A stretch of 48,157 nt of DNA from NCBI GenBank assembly GCA_001839685.1, contig MLAK01000646.1, forward strand, positions 27,286 through 75,442, written 5' to 3'. A model generated the notes under the pieces. That model ran no database searches. It was given only the letters and a program-made list of their open reading frames with translations, and had not been told where the DNA came from. A program made the translations under genes and the position numbers. This document shows positions 1 to 9,496 of the stretch, in pieces (positions within the stretch are counted from its first letter, which is position 1; the number at the start of each line of letters is the position of its first letter). Origin of the DNA: Tritrichomonas foetus. Lineage: Eukaryota > Parabasalia > Tritrichomonadida > Tritrichomonadidae.

Positions 1-219
1 ATTATTTAATTGTAATCCTATTAATAATATATAAATATTATAATTTAAAAATCAAGATACAGAGAAAACCAAATCCAAAAAAAAATTGTGAGAAAAAAAT
101 AAACCCCACAGAAATTTCTGAGAATTATTGAGATAAAAAGTGATTTTATAGCATTAATATCTTGATTATTTCTTATCATAAATCGTGCTTTTTATTATCA
201 TATGACCCTCCATCGAAAA

Positions 220-480
220 TTATAATGTTTTCCAAAATACAAAAATGAAGTATAAAAAAAATATTAATAATTTTGATATAAATAAAAAAAATTTAGGCAT
301 CAATGAGAAGATTACGAATGTTTTGCCATCTAAATGGCGAGTCATCAGAAAATTCACTTGGCATCGAGTCTGGAAAAAAACATATTGGATTCCATTTTTC
401 TTGATTTGGTCTTTCAATCGTTGTATCTGTATCCCTGCTTGAGAATGTGCTGTTGAGGACTGCCAGTCTATTTTCTTCAT
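220..480 (-). CDS. Small ORF inside element A copy 1 (86 codons, function unknown)
   Basis: This ATG-initiated ORF of 86 codons recurs in element A copy 2 with a single residue change (L to F near residue 64). The N-terminal two thirds are mixed and charged. The C-terminal third is rich in Phe, Ile and Leu and could be a membrane segment or simply translated T-rich DNA. It resembles no transposase I know. Its survival in both copies may only reflect how recent the duplication is, so coding status is doubtful. Confidence 0.2.
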   Translation of the reverse strand: MKKIDWQSSTAHSQAGIQIQRLKDQIKKNGIQYVFFQTRCQVNFLMTRHLDGKTFVIFSLMPKFFLFISKLLIFFLYFIFVFWKTL

Positions 481-975
481 ATACTAAAATTTTATGACAG
501 AAAAGATTTCAATACATTCATATTTGTCAAATGGAAATTGAATTAATTCAACATCACTGAGTTAAAACTATCAAAATTTTCGCGATTTTTAATTAAAAAT
601 CGATAGAAGAAGTGTAAATAGAATTATGGGAAGCAGTATTATAATCTTTGTGATTCTTGGAAAAAAAGCTTCTCACAATTTTTTTTTAGGCTTTCTCCAA
701 AATCGCTCTTTTTTCGGTTTAATTGTTGCAAAATTTCAAAACTATGAATAAATATGGCTCATAACTATAAAAAATAGATTTAACAATTGACTGAAAGCTG
801 TTCACCCGAAAACTGAAACAATAGCTTCTTCAGAATCATTTTCGAAATATTTTTGAATTCGGCCATTTGCGAAGTTTGCGATAAGGGAAATTTTCGTCAT
901 TCTTTTAGCTATTTGGGTTTTGATTTTTGACTGATGGTATTAAGTAATACTGATGATAAGGATCATTTAAGTGAT

Positions 976-988
976 TTCGTACGTTAAG
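976..988 (+). promoter_or_regulatory. Subterminal block TTCGTACGTTAAG, element A copy 1
   Basis: These 13 bases recur exactly at 5246-5258 in element B and, inverted, at 27879-27891 in element A copy 2, always close to one terminal repeat and not the other. The likely role is recognition by a transposase. The reverse strand contains TAACG, the core of sites bound by trichomonad Myb factors, so a host-factor role is possible but only inferred. Confidence 0.4.
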
Positions 989-1024
989 ACTATTTAGTTT
1001 GTATACATCTGAGAAATCTTTATT

Positions 1025-1034
1025 TCATTTCACC
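1025..1034 (+). promoter_or_regulatory. Candidate initiator (Inr) upstream of the membrane-protein gene
   Basis: TCATT at 1025-1029, followed by TCACC, lies 8-13 bases before the ATG at 1038. It matches the TCAYW initiator consensus known from trichomonads, where 5' leaders are very short. It lies in host sequence just outside the element end at 1010. Such a short motif also occurs by chance in AT-rich DNA. Confidence 0.35.
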
Positions 1035-1037
1035 ATT

Positions 1038-1967
1038 ATGTTTCTTTTCGTTTTATTTGCTTCAGGCGTTTTTTCTTCCAGGCAAATTATACAACAGAAT
1101 TCACCATTATTAATGGTACGCTCGAATGAGCCAGAAGTTCGTTTTTATCAATTTAATATTACCAAAAAATTTTCGGCAGTTGTTTTTGAAGGAGTGAAAG
1201 ATTCAACTATAGAATTTAATACACATAAGTACAAATCAACTCACCATAACATTGGATTTGATTTGGGTGAAGAAACTGGATTGTTAACAATCAAATTGGG
1301 AAAATTTAATTACCCTTTTGTTGCTTATATTCATTCTTTTAGTGAAGATTGTGATATTAGATTCACGACAAACAGTCCATTTTTAACACTTAATCATTCC
1401 GCGTCGATTCCTGTTCACACGAATTTTCATAAAGATCTTAATTCGCAATTGGACTTTTCAAAATCATACCGAAAATTAGCTCAAAATAAAGAAAATCCTA
1501 AAATTTGTATCTTTCTTGCTTTATCAAATGATGGATATACTACAATCGCATATAATAATGACGTAAAATACATAACATTAAGCCAATCATCAAAATTGCC
1601 TCGGAAACAAAATCCCAAAGAAACTTTTTATTCAAAAGATTTTCCAATCGTTTATGAAACAAAAAATGACTTATTAATTAGCACTGAGGCTCATCCACAC
1701 AGGATTGTAACTATTCTTGAAGGACATAGAAAGAAAGATGATAGAAATGTTTATGAATTGAACAAATGTCAAAACGATGAAATTTATGATGTTTTCTCGA
1801 ACGATGAAGATGATCAGAAAACGCTCAAGTTTTCGGTAATCGCAATATCGTTTTTAGAAATAGCCTTGGTTTATCTTCTTCTTTATTTCGGTGATAAAAC
1901 TCTTTTGAGGGCCAATGAAAATGATGAAATGCCTAATTTTGATGAAGCATCTGAAAGCATGGTTTGA
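1038..1967 (+). CDS. Type I membrane protein, function unknown
   Basis: The first ATG in the open frame is at 1038, giving 309 residues; upstream in-frame sequence starts only from a TTG and runs into the element end. The N-terminus (MFLFVLFASG) looks like a signal peptide. About 250 residues of ectodomain follow with few cysteines. One membrane segment lies near residues 265-287, then a short acidic cytoplasmic tail rich in Glu and Asp. I recognise no domain. The likely location is the secretory pathway or cell surface. The promoter-proximal region beyond -27 is element A, so whatever regulates the gene from further upstream comes from the element. Confidence 0.75.
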   Translation: MFLFVLFASGVFSSRQIIQQNSPLLMVRSNEPEVRFYQFNITKKFSAVVFEGVKDSTIEFNTHKYKSTHHNIGFDLGEETGLLTIKLGKFNYPFVAYIHSFSEDCDIRFTTNSPFLTLNHSASIPVHTNFHKDLNSQLDFSKSYRKLAQNKENPKICIFLALSNDGYTTIAYNNDVKYITLSQSSKLPRKQNPKETFYSKDFPIVYETKNDLLISTEAHPHRIVTILEGHRKKDDRNVYELNKCQNDEIYDVFSNDEDDQKTLKFSVIAISFLEIALVYLLLYFGDKTLLRANENDEMPNFDEASESMV

Positions 1968-2409
1968 GTCGAATTGTGAAAAATCTAGATTAGGTACTGT
2001 TAAAATAAATATTTTATATATAATTTTCTTATTACTAACCATCATTTCAAACTAAGAATTTTTGAGAGTTGTAGATTTATAAATGTAAAATTACATCCAT
2101 CCAAATGGATAAAATTGTATTTATAGTAAAATTACCTAATTATGATATAAAACCGCCAATAATTCACGATAATATTAAAATTTGACCATTATCAATCATG
2201 AACTTTTTCTAAGATTGGTGAATCGCCTTTGAAATGACTCACTTACTCTATGATCGCGGTATTCTATTACCTTTTTTAAGAAATCGTTATGGTTCACATA
2301 TTATTTATTAATATATTAATGGAAATGAACAATTATAAGTAAAAGATCAACATGATACGTAGATTACATAAATCATTCAATTTCGACGGTTAGTGTCAAA
2401 AAACTAAGA
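1968..2409. other. Intergenic stretch
   Basis: AT-rich spacer between two plus-strand genes. Candidate polyadenylation sequences (TAAA/AATAAA type) occur just after the stop at 1967. I see no ORF, repeat or RNA gene. Confidence 0.5.
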
Positions 2410-3567
2410 ATGCGCCCAACCAATTTTGAGATAGCTTTTCACGGATATGCAAACAAAAAAAGGGTTGACGACGACAAAATATATTCAATTCTTTCTTCAC
2501 TGAATTCATTAATACAAGGAATTTCTTCTCCAAAGGCAGACATCAGAAATTCCGCGCTTCGTCATTTGAACGATATTTTATTGAAAAATTATCTAGGTGA
2601 AAAAATAAACGGTCACATAGATCCACTTGTTGCATCTTTGCGTGATATTTACATTAATGATAAGAGTTCAAAAAGTGAAATTGATTTATCATTAAATATA
2701 TTTTGTATTTTAAGTTTGCATTCATTTAATGAATTTCGAGAATCAGCTTTAATTCTCAAAAGAGATTTAATGCCGACTGGAAATCATCCTTGTCCTTTCC
2801 CTTTAGCTTTTGTTAGTTGCTTTTCTTTAAGTGATGAAGAAATTGTTGATAATCTAATTCAATCGATTAATAACTTAAAAACCGTCAATCAAGATTTGAT
2901 TAGGTCTATCACAATTTTGGTTTCATTTGCACCTGAAAATTTTGTTTATGAAATATCAGAAAATATTTTCCAAATTATTCAAAATAATTTAACGAAAAAT
3001 GTGCGTGCACCAATCGTCACTGCAATTCTTGATCTTTTTCTGTGTACTTTTGATGCACTCCAAAATTGTCATATGAGAAAATCATCAATAGAGGAACAAA
3101 ATAGTGACGCAATTGATAATGATAGAAATGTAGCGATAGATTTTGCGAATAAATGTCGACAATTTATAGAAAATGTTGAAAAAAGCATTCAAAAGAAAGC
3201 CGATCAAAAAACAATTCGATCCCAATCTGCTGAAACATTACGAATTGTTGATGGCACTTCTGAAAAAACGTTTGATTTCGCATTCGGTGTTCAACATGTC
3301 ACAATTAAAGGATCAAGAAAAGTGTTTGTTTTGAACACAATTAAAAAAATTGCACAGAAGAACTTTCTGAATCATTTGGCTGAAAATATATATCTTCAAG
3401 AAATGCTCGGATTCACACTTTTAAAGCAAGAAGATGCCGTGAAAATGGAAAAAAGATTTAAATCTGAAATTTCCAGTAAACATATGATGACAAAAAAAGA
3501 AAGGGAACTGGCAATATCGAAGCAAAGAAAGCAAAAAGAAGAAAGGGAAACAGCAGATGACTTTTGA
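2410..3567 (+). CDS. IFRD-family protein (interferon-related developmental regulator-like)
   Basis: 385 residues from the ATG at 2410. The N-terminal part (about 20-220) is a helical, HEAT-like region opening with the 'IRNSALRHLNDIL' type of repeat seen in IFRD proteins. The C-terminal part (about 265-345) matches the conserved IFRD C-terminal block: an ETLRIVDGTS..F segment, a 'V..NTIKKIAQ' segment and 'HLAENIYLQEMLGF', which parallels the family's conserved HLxENxxLRDIFG-like end. A strongly basic tail (KKERELAISKQRKQK) follows, as in the family. Metazoan IFRD proteins associate with ribosomes and affect translation or transcription; the role here is inferred from homology alone. The assignment rests on remembered family motifs, with HEAT/armadillo-like protein as the fallback. 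Confidence 0.65.
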   Translation: MRPTNFEIAFHGYANKKRVDDDKIYSILSSLNSLIQGISSPKADIRNSALRHLNDILLKNYLGEKINGHIDPLVASLRDIYINDKSSKSEIDLSLNIFCILSLHSFNEFRESALILKRDLMPTGNHPCPFPLAFVSCFSLSDEEIVDNLIQSINNLKTVNQDLIRSITILVSFAPENFVYEISENIFQIIQNNLTKNVRAPIVTAILDLFLCTFDALQNCHMRKSSIEEQNSDAIDNDRNVAIDFANKCRQFIENVEKSIQKKADQKTIRSQSAETLRIVDGTSEKTFDFAFGVQHVTIKGSRKVFVLNTIKKIAQKNFLNHLAENIYLQEMLGFTLLKQEDAVKMEKRFKSEISSKHMMTKKERELAISKQRKQKEERETADDF

Positions 3568-4159
3568 CAGTATGAAAAATAATATTAGTTTAAAATAAAA
3601 ATATTTGTGTTTTACTTCAGCTTTTTAGTGATTTCTTAAGAAATTCCATAAAGAGTATTCTGAAGAAAAAGAGATGATGATAACTATGAAAAGTAATCCA
3701 AATAATTGTACAGACATCACTCAAATGTCTTTACATATTTAATCATAAACGAACTGGTTGATAACAACATTATGTTTCAGTTCTCAATATTAATTGCAGA
3801 ATTGTCATATTAATGCACTTTATATTCTATCATTTAACGAATATTCAGAATCTATTCATTTGATTTCATATTATGCTTCCATGTGTCAGAATGAGAACAC
3901 TTGCATTTTGATACAATTAAAGTGGATCTCATTATCATTGACTCTATCAAAAAAGTTTTTTGAAAATTACAAGTCATTAATATAGATGAGTTAGACAAAT
4001 TATTAAACTCTTGATCAACAACAAATAGATAAATGAATCTAAGAAAAAATGACACTAAAGAATAATCATTCTCAATTTTTCTGAATATTCTTTGACACTT
4101 CTCAAATATTTGAATTACTTCATTTTTCAACGTCACACAAATTTTGATAATTCACATGA
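3568..4159. other. Intergenic stretch before element B
   Basis: AT-rich, no supported gene. A short open stretch around 3794-3985 starts from a non-ATG codon and runs into stops in all frames. It could be a worn gene remnant but shows no recognisable motif. Confidence 0.4.
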
Positions 4160-4168
4160 CATTTATCC
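4160..4168 (+). repeat. Left 9-bp target-site duplication of element B
   Basis: CATTTATCC here is repeated exactly at 5279-5287, directly outside the two terminal inverted repeats. This is the signature of a transposition event. Confidence 0.85.
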
Positions 4169-5278
4169 AAAGGTATACAAGCAGAAGCGGTTGGGGTCTG
4201 TAGCCAAATTGGGGGAATATATTTTAATGTTTAATATGAATAATTGATAATAAAGACATAAATCATATATTTTATTGGGCGAATTTAGAAATTATTTATA
4301 ATAAGAGAAGATATTACAAAAATATTGATATGAAGAAATTCTGAAGATATAATATTTTTATTTCAAAAATTGAGAACAAATGATAAAAAAAATGTAAATA
4401 ATAAAGACTTTATTGCTCTAATGCAATATAATTTATGAAAATTTTCGCTATTCATCAAATAAAAAAAGAATAACAATATTGTAATTTCAAAAAAATTAAA
4501 AAAGAGGGAATAATTCTAAATTTGGTAATGTAATTATTAATCATATAATTTAAAATTCGACTGTATCTAAAAGGGTTGTCATCACAAAATACCAATGGAA
4601 CAGTTTTTGGTAAGAAATCAAATACATGATATCAACATTAAAAAATTATGTTGATCAACAATATTTTTTTCGTGATAAATCCAATAACATTGTTTTTCAA
4701 GACATATTCCCGGGGTTTGATGCGAGAATGGAATCTAAATCTCCAGTGCTTCAATTTCACCATTATTCAGAAATTGATGTATCTTTTCACAATTAATTCA
4801 ATATTTTACATAAAAATTAAAAAGAAAAATTAAATATAGCTTTATCTCGAAAACTACCAATTAAAAAATCTTTTCATGATGGTGATAATAAACATTAAGA
4901 ATATTTAAAGATAGTGTTCCAATTGAGAATGTGAAAGACCCCACAATGGGCAGCAAAACGCATCGGAAGTTGTTCATTTTCTGAAAGTTTTTTAACTTTT
5001 TTGAGAAATCCTGAAGTCATATTTCATGCTTTTGATGATGATTCATGTATATAAACTAATATGAACAAATCTGCAATGTGAGTTCGCAATTATCACTTCA
5101 GGATCAAATATTAAAATTTCCATCGATTCGCGAATAATTTAAAAATGACATAATAATAATAATGGGTAACACTTAAGAATTAGGTTTTCGAAATATAGTT
5201 ATTTGATTTTGAGCAGATGCGCCAATAATAGTGTTTTTCGATTTTTTCGTACGTTAAGCTATCCGCTTGTATACCTTT
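4169..5278 (+). mobile_element. Element B: 1110-bp inverted-repeat element, related to element A
   Basis: The ends are AAAGGTATACAAGC (4169-4182) and its exact reverse complement GCTTGTATACCTTT (5265-5278), flanked by 9-bp direct repeats. The core GTATACAARC is shared with element A, and the 13-base block TTCGTACGTTAAG lies just inside the right end (5246-5258), as in element A. The interior shows no similarity to element A that I can see and no convincing ORF. It is best read as a non-autonomous DNA transposon of the same or a sister family. A 9-bp duplication fits Mutator-like elements, but no transposase is here to confirm this. Confidence 0.85.
5246..5258 (+). promoter_or_regulatory. Subterminal block TTCGTACGTTAAG, element B
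   Basis: Exact copy of the block in element A. It lies 7-19 bases inside the right terminal repeat and 117 bases upstream of the eIF5 start codon. Confidence 0.4.
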
Positions 5279-5287
5279 CATTTATCC
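5279..5287 (+). repeat. Right 9-bp target-site duplication of element B
   Basis: CATTTATCC, identical to 4160-4168. The junction with the element end reads TTTCATT, so insertion brings a TCATT (initiator-like) sequence together at 5278-5282. Confidence 0.85.
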
Positions 5288-5374
5288 ACATAAAATTCTG
5301 TGTATAATCAATTTCTAAACTTTTTGATAGAGATGAGATTTGAAAAAGTGATTCTTCTTAATACAAAGTTTTCG

Positions 5375-6628
5375 ATGTCAGTTAAAGTGCCAATGGTTCC
5401 GTTGAAGCGAGGAGCTGATGAACATTATCGGTATAAGATGCAAAGAGTCATATCAAAAGTGACTTCTCGCGGAAATGGCGTGAAAACAATAATTTCGAAC
5501 AGCCGTTCGATATCTCGCCAAATTGGCCGATCACAAATTTCTCTTGCACAATGGATTGGCTACTCTCTCGGTGTTTCCTGCAGGGTTGGACCCAAAAATG
5601 TTGAAGAACTTATAATTAATGGTGATTTTCCAAACGACCGTTTACAAAACTCATTATATGAATATATAGAAAAGTTTGTTTTTTGTCCAATTTGTGAAAA
5701 TCCCGAAACTTTTCTCGTTTTAAATAATGAAAATAAAGTTTTTGAAGAAGAAAATAAAAGTGAAATCAAAAATAGTTCGAAAATGTGCAAAAATAAATAT
5801 GAGAACCTTTCTTCATTGTTTATCAGATGTGAGAGTTGTGGAAACACATCAAATTTGATTGATGCAGCAAATATTACAAAAGTTGAAAGAAAAATGGCAT
5901 CTTGGCTCATTTCTGATCTTAAAAATCAAACCGAAAACACAAATAACAATCTTATTAATCACAATAGTGAAAAACATAAAAAAGAAGAAAAAGACAATAA
6001 AAAACCTGTTTTCATAGATGTTGATGAATTAAGAAAATTAGTTCCAAAAGATATGTTTAATTTCGGTGAAGATTTGATTCCAATGACTCCAGAAATGCAA
6101 GATGAATTTTTCGAAGAACTTCAACAACTTATAAAAAATGAAGCGACTGATGAAGAAATTTTTTTAAAATATTACAGCAGCCAAAAATTTAAAATTACTG
6201 ATTCTACTCGGTTGAATTGGCTATATATGTCACTCTTTGAGATCACTCAAAATGAAGAACTTTTAAATATAATTGAAAAACGAAGAGAATTACTAATAAT
6301 GGTTCTTCAGAATGAAGATTCTCAGAGAAAATTCTTAAGTTTTTTAGCAGCCGATGTTGAAGAAAATAGAAACAGTTTAATTTCATCATTTCCTGTAATT
6401 CTTTATTCGCTTTATAGAAATGAAATTATTGAACCTGAAGTTTTTTTTGAATGGAATTCTCGTCCGATTACTCGAATTGAAAAAAATGATGAAAATTCAC
6501 AAATTTTAAGGAAAGTTTCAGAAATATTTATAAATTGGCTCAAAACAATTGAAAATCAAATTGAAACCACAATAAATCAACAAGAAGAAAATGGAAATGA
6601 TACAGAAATAGATATCGACTCGATTTAA
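5375..6628 (+). CDS. Translation initiation factor eIF5
   Basis: 417 residues from the ATG at 5375, chosen because eIF5 proteins begin with a short leader before the (F/H)YRYKM motif; an in-frame ATG at 5333 would add 14 residues. eIF5 is the GTPase-activating protein for eIF2 in the 43S complex. HYRYKM at about residues 17-22 carries the arginine (R19) equivalent to the catalytic arginine finger. A C-terminal zinc ribbon follows, with CPICENP and CESCGN as the cysteine pairs. Between the pairs lies a lineage-specific insertion of about 35 residues rich in Asn, Lys and Glu. An acidic linker leads to a C-terminal W2-type helical domain ending 'EPEVFFEWNS', the domain that contacts eIF2-beta and eIF1/eIF3. 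Element B ends 96 bp upstream of the ATG. Confidence 0.9.
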   Translation: MSVKVPMVPLKRGADEHYRYKMQRVISKVTSRGNGVKTIISNSRSISRQIGRSQISLAQWIGYSLGVSCRVGPKNVEELIINGDFPNDRLQNSLYEYIEKFVFCPICENPETFLVLNNENKVFEEENKSEIKNSSKMCKNKYENLSSLFIRCESCGNTSNLIDAANITKVERKMASWLISDLKNQTENTNNNLINHNSEKHKKEEKDNKKPVFIDVDELRKLVPKDMFNFGEDLIPMTPEMQDEFFEELQQLIKNEATDEEIFLKYYSSQKFKITDSTRLNWLYMSLFEITQNEELLNIIEKRRELLIMVLQNEDSQRKFLSFLAADVEENRNSLISSFPVILYSLYRNEIIEPEVFFEWNSRPITRIEKNDENSQILRKVSEIFINWLKTIENQIETTINQQEENGNDTEIDIDSI

Positions 6629-6860
6629 ACTTGTTATGTAAAATATATTTCTTTTTTGATCTTATTTACTTCACTTATTATGCCGTTTTATTGCGAGCTT
6701 TTCTTATAAAATAGTTATTTGAAAACATTTTGGTCTGGTTTCTTTCTTTGTTGCAGTATACAATCTTTTGCTTCAAAAATGAAATGATTGAAACAAAAAG
6801 ACAGTCATTCAATATTAAATGATTTTTAAAATCATAATATTATATCTTCAATCACAACAA
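6629..6860. other. Intergenic stretch
   Basis: Short AT-rich spacer after eIF5, with no gene seen. Confidence 0.4.
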
Positions 6861-7100
6861 TCAACAATATCTACATAGTTTTTCAAGCATTTGGAGTTTT
6901 TGATTGCTTTCTTTCAATTCATTTTTCATCTTATCTATTTCTCGCTTAAGTCTACTATTTTCTTCAAGATATTGATTGTTATTCTCAATTCATCGATGAT
7001 TTTGTTCAATTAATAAGTATCTTTCACGATTTAATTGATTGTTATCTTAAATCAATTGATGTGAACTTTTCCTGTAGATTGGATACTGAAGTTTCCCAGC
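6861..7100 (-). pseudogene. Decayed coiled-coil gene remnant
   Basis: On the minus strand, a frame ending at the TGA at 6861-6863 reads as a classic coiled coil (NNNQYLEENSRL, KREIDKMKNELKESNQKL, MLEKLC). Going upstream it is interrupted by at least two in-frame stops, and the apparent coding signal then switches frame near 7060 (VSNLQEKF). No start codon is intact. This looks like the C-terminal end of a dead coiled-coil gene; the parent family cannot be named. Confidence 0.5.
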
Positions 7101-7400
7101 TTCATCTCATGGAGAATCCATGACTTCTACAAATATATTTGCACATACACAATGAATAGCAGCAATTGAACGAAATGAGCAATCATATGAGGTACAATCT
7201 TAACAATTTTTTTTCTAAAAGGATTAGTTAATATATAATGGTGCCACTGTTATTTTTATTCCGTAATATGTATATTGTAGATTATTAATGAATGTTGAAA
7301 AAGTGACTCGTTTTTTGGTTAAATTTACAACGATGAAAATCAATTCAATTGGTTGTCATTCTTTTCTCTTGAAATTTCAAAAACTTTGGTTGATTATTTA

Positions 7401-7480
7401 TTCTCAATAATCATCACTTTTTCAAAAACAATAGTTTCGAAATGAGAAAAATTTTGTTCTCAATGACCATCACTTTTTCA
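7401..7480 (+). repeat. Two 24-base direct repeats upstream of the 7549 gene
   Basis: TTCTCAATAATCATCACTTT plus TTCA at 7401-7424 recurs at 7457-7480 with two changes (22 of 24 match). A shorter inverted echo, GAAAAAGTGA, lies near 7298-7310. The repeats sit 70-150 bp before the ATG, so a regulatory role is possible, or they may be plain sequence drift. Confidence 0.45.
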
Positions 7481-7548
7481 GTTATGTAGATTATTCAATT
7501 TATGCAAAGAACTTTTTGAAAAGGAAAAATTTTCAATCTTTTTTTCGC

Positions 7549-8031
7549 ATGACAAAAACAGGCCGACCCGTCTTCCACATTAAGGCCCAGTGGATTTCAA
7601 TCGACGGTCCAGACGGCTCTGTTTATTACAAACTCGACAATAAAGGAAGACTAATGAAACAAAATGGAAAGCTTGCACCATCATTTTGCATCGGACAGAT
7701 GCCAAATGAACTCAGGGAGATAAGTAATGATGCCAATCAAAGAGTTCAATCATCAAAAAAGAACATCTCTGAAAGCGGTGAAGTGAAATCAGAGAAAGTA
7801 ATAAACAAGGCGTTAAATGATCAGAAACATATTAGCCATGATTCAGATCTATTAAACAACTCAAAGAGACCACCGAATGTCGAAACTTCAATCGACAACG
7901 GAAATCTTGCTGATCCAATCTCTGAAGAAGAATTCTTCAATAACGCTGCATTTATTACTGATTACGGAGGGCCTTTCGATCAAGATGAAGATCTAATCTT
8001 CGACTTCTTCGACCTTGAGGCTGATTTCTAA
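7549..8031 (+). CDS. Unrecognised protein with acidic, aromatic C-terminus
   Basis: The first in-frame ATG is at 7549 (160 residues); the open frame extends further upstream only to a TTG. The first 50 residues are compact and mixed (GRPVFHIKAQWISIDGPDGS, then a tract ending SFCIGQMPNE), followed by a polar, disordered-looking Ser/Asn/Lys middle. The last 35 residues alternate acidic with Phe/Asp (EEEFFNNAAFI, DQDEDLIFDFFDLEADF), a composition typical of transcriptional activation segments or of short docking motifs. I do not recognise the family. GC content and codon use are a little higher than in the surroundings, which supports real coding. Confidence 0.6.
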   Translation: MTKTGRPVFHIKAQWISIDGPDGSVYYKLDNKGRLMKQNGKLAPSFCIGQMPNELREISNDANQRVQSSKKNISESGEVKSEKVINKALNDQKHISHDSDLLNNSKRPPNVETSIDNGNLADPISEEEFFNNAAFITDYGGPFDQDEDLIFDFFDLEADF

Positions 8032-8389
8032 CAGATGAGCGCTTCTGTGGAATTTGCTTATTAAAAGGCTCTTCGGTGAAAGCATTTCATTGAAGAAACA
8101 AGTAAAACAACAAGATACAATAAAAAGTAATAAGAAGCAACAGCAAAAATAAGTAAACATTCCACAAAAAAAATTTATTCTTTTTTTATTTTTATTCAAA
8201 TGACTTTCAATGAAAAGAAAATACCGAATATTTAGTCGATTATCTACATACTATCATTGAGTAATTTTTACATGTCTATCTCAAATGTGAAAAATTTGAT
8301 GATTTAAAATTTCTGTATGTATTTTTATTTTATCTATATTTTATTTAGTTTCAGCTAAAGAATTTTTCCTTGGTAATAATATGGTGCCT
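8032..8389. other. Intergenic stretch
   Basis: AT-rich spacer between a plus-strand stop and a minus-strand stop, with convergent ends. Nothing else is visible. Confidence 0.4.
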
Positions 8390-8647
8390 TTATTTATCTT
8401 CAATAAAATATTTTTGATTATTGGAATTGCTTTGAGTAAAACATTCTCTCATCATTAAATTAAATCCACATTGTAAAGAATGATTAGGGGGAGGTGGTTG
8501 ATAAACAGGGCGAAATGGTCGTTTGATAGATTTACCAATTATGCTCGGATCTCTTTTATACAAGAAAGGGGACTTTGAAGGTAATGGTGCATCAAAAATT
8601 GACATAGAAGCTTTATCCATATTAGACAAATGGAAATAAAATGACAT
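8390..8647 (-). CDS. Possible small proline-containing protein (85 residues)
   Basis: ATG-initiated minus-strand ORF that ends in TAAA, the tetranucleotide that in trichomonads can combine stop codon and polyadenylation signal. The sequence is not low-complexity: it contains DAPLPSKSPFLYKRDPSIIG, a basic KRPFRPVYQPPPPNHS stretch and a Cys-containing tail. Composition and the proline-rich motif suggest a real short protein, but I know no family for it. Confidence 0.4.
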   Translation of the reverse strand: MSFYFHLSNMDKASMSIFDAPLPSKSPFLYKRDPSIIGKSIKRPFRPVYQPPPPNHSLQCGFNLMMRECFTQSNSNNQKYFIEDK

Positions 8648-9496
8648 GAAAAATCTCTAGAAATTTGATTAGATAAAAAAATTTCAATTCAATGCTATTG
8701 AACAGTTTTTGACTCAATTTCTTATGACTCATTTTGGCATCATAATAAAATTTTTGGAATTGTACCGAGGAAAAGAGAAAAGAAACACACCAAACCTCTC
8801 CTCCCTACCTCCTAAATGAAAGTGTTATGAGAAGTCAATAATGAGCATTCTATTGAAATATGATTAGAATAAATTTGATTGCTAAGTCCTCAATATGGAA
8901 AAATTATATATTTTATTGAATTGTTATAATAATCAATTAAATAAACATGATAATTTTAAATAATAAACATGAAATCAAATTTTAGTTTCCATCTTTGATA
9001 TAGTGTGCATTAAACATATTGAATTCCAAAATAATTTACAGCCCTTAGAAAATAAAGCTATCCTCACTCTTATAGAATTGGTTTCATTATTAAAACATAT
9101 TGATATAATAATTCGAAAGGATTCGCATCATTGAATAAATATTCAAATAAGTGATTTAATTGTATTTAAAAAAGAAAAATGCTGGGCATTTCATATTTAC
9201 ACTTTTCTGTTCTCACGAAAAATAATGGTATAATTTCTAAATATATTTGGCCTGATGGTACGAAATAAATTGAATTCTAATTCAAAATTGAGGAAAAAAA
9301 AGACAAAAGTAGATAGAAAGGAAAGTTTAAGAAGAAAATTAGAAAAGTCGTGAAAAGAAAATGAATGAATCGAACCACCGATCATCAATTTTCTGACAAA
9401 TGGTCAGTTTATTCAATTTAATGAAACGTCACATTGAATAATTCTGTGAATATATTCAATTATTTGAACAAATTTGTTCTTTCACACAACCCCAAA
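8648..9496. other. Intergenic stretch (about 850 bp)
   Basis: AT-rich, between divergent genes (minus-strand start at 8647, plus-strand start at 9497), so it should hold both promoters. A candidate initiator TCACA lies at 9482-9486, 11-15 bases before the hydrolase ATG. No other feature is supported. Confidence 0.4.

Larger units (their letters stand above)
1..1010 (-). mobile_element. Element A, copy 1 (cut off by the window edge)
   Basis: This is the reverse complement of 27857-28866 with no indels. By eye I count six substitutions in 1010 bases, at 2, 205, 283, 520, 969 and 996. The right end is the 14-bp terminal repeat GTTTGTATACATCT (997-1010). The other end, about 86 bp further, lies outside the window, so its target duplication cannot be seen. 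A block TTCGTACGTTAAG sits at 976-988, just inside the end. No transposase is visible; the longest ORF is 86 codons. By its structure it is probably a non-autonomous DNA transposon, perhaps MULE-like, but the superfamily is inferred only from repeat and duplication length. Confidence 0.85.

Noticed and set aside
59..65. ACAGAGA, as in U6 snRNA.
   Set aside because: The surrounding sequence has no other U6 feature; a seven-base match is expected by chance.
3794..4136. Open stretches on both strands before element B.
   Set aside because: The plus-strand start is non-ATG, frames change quickly, and no motif supports either strand.
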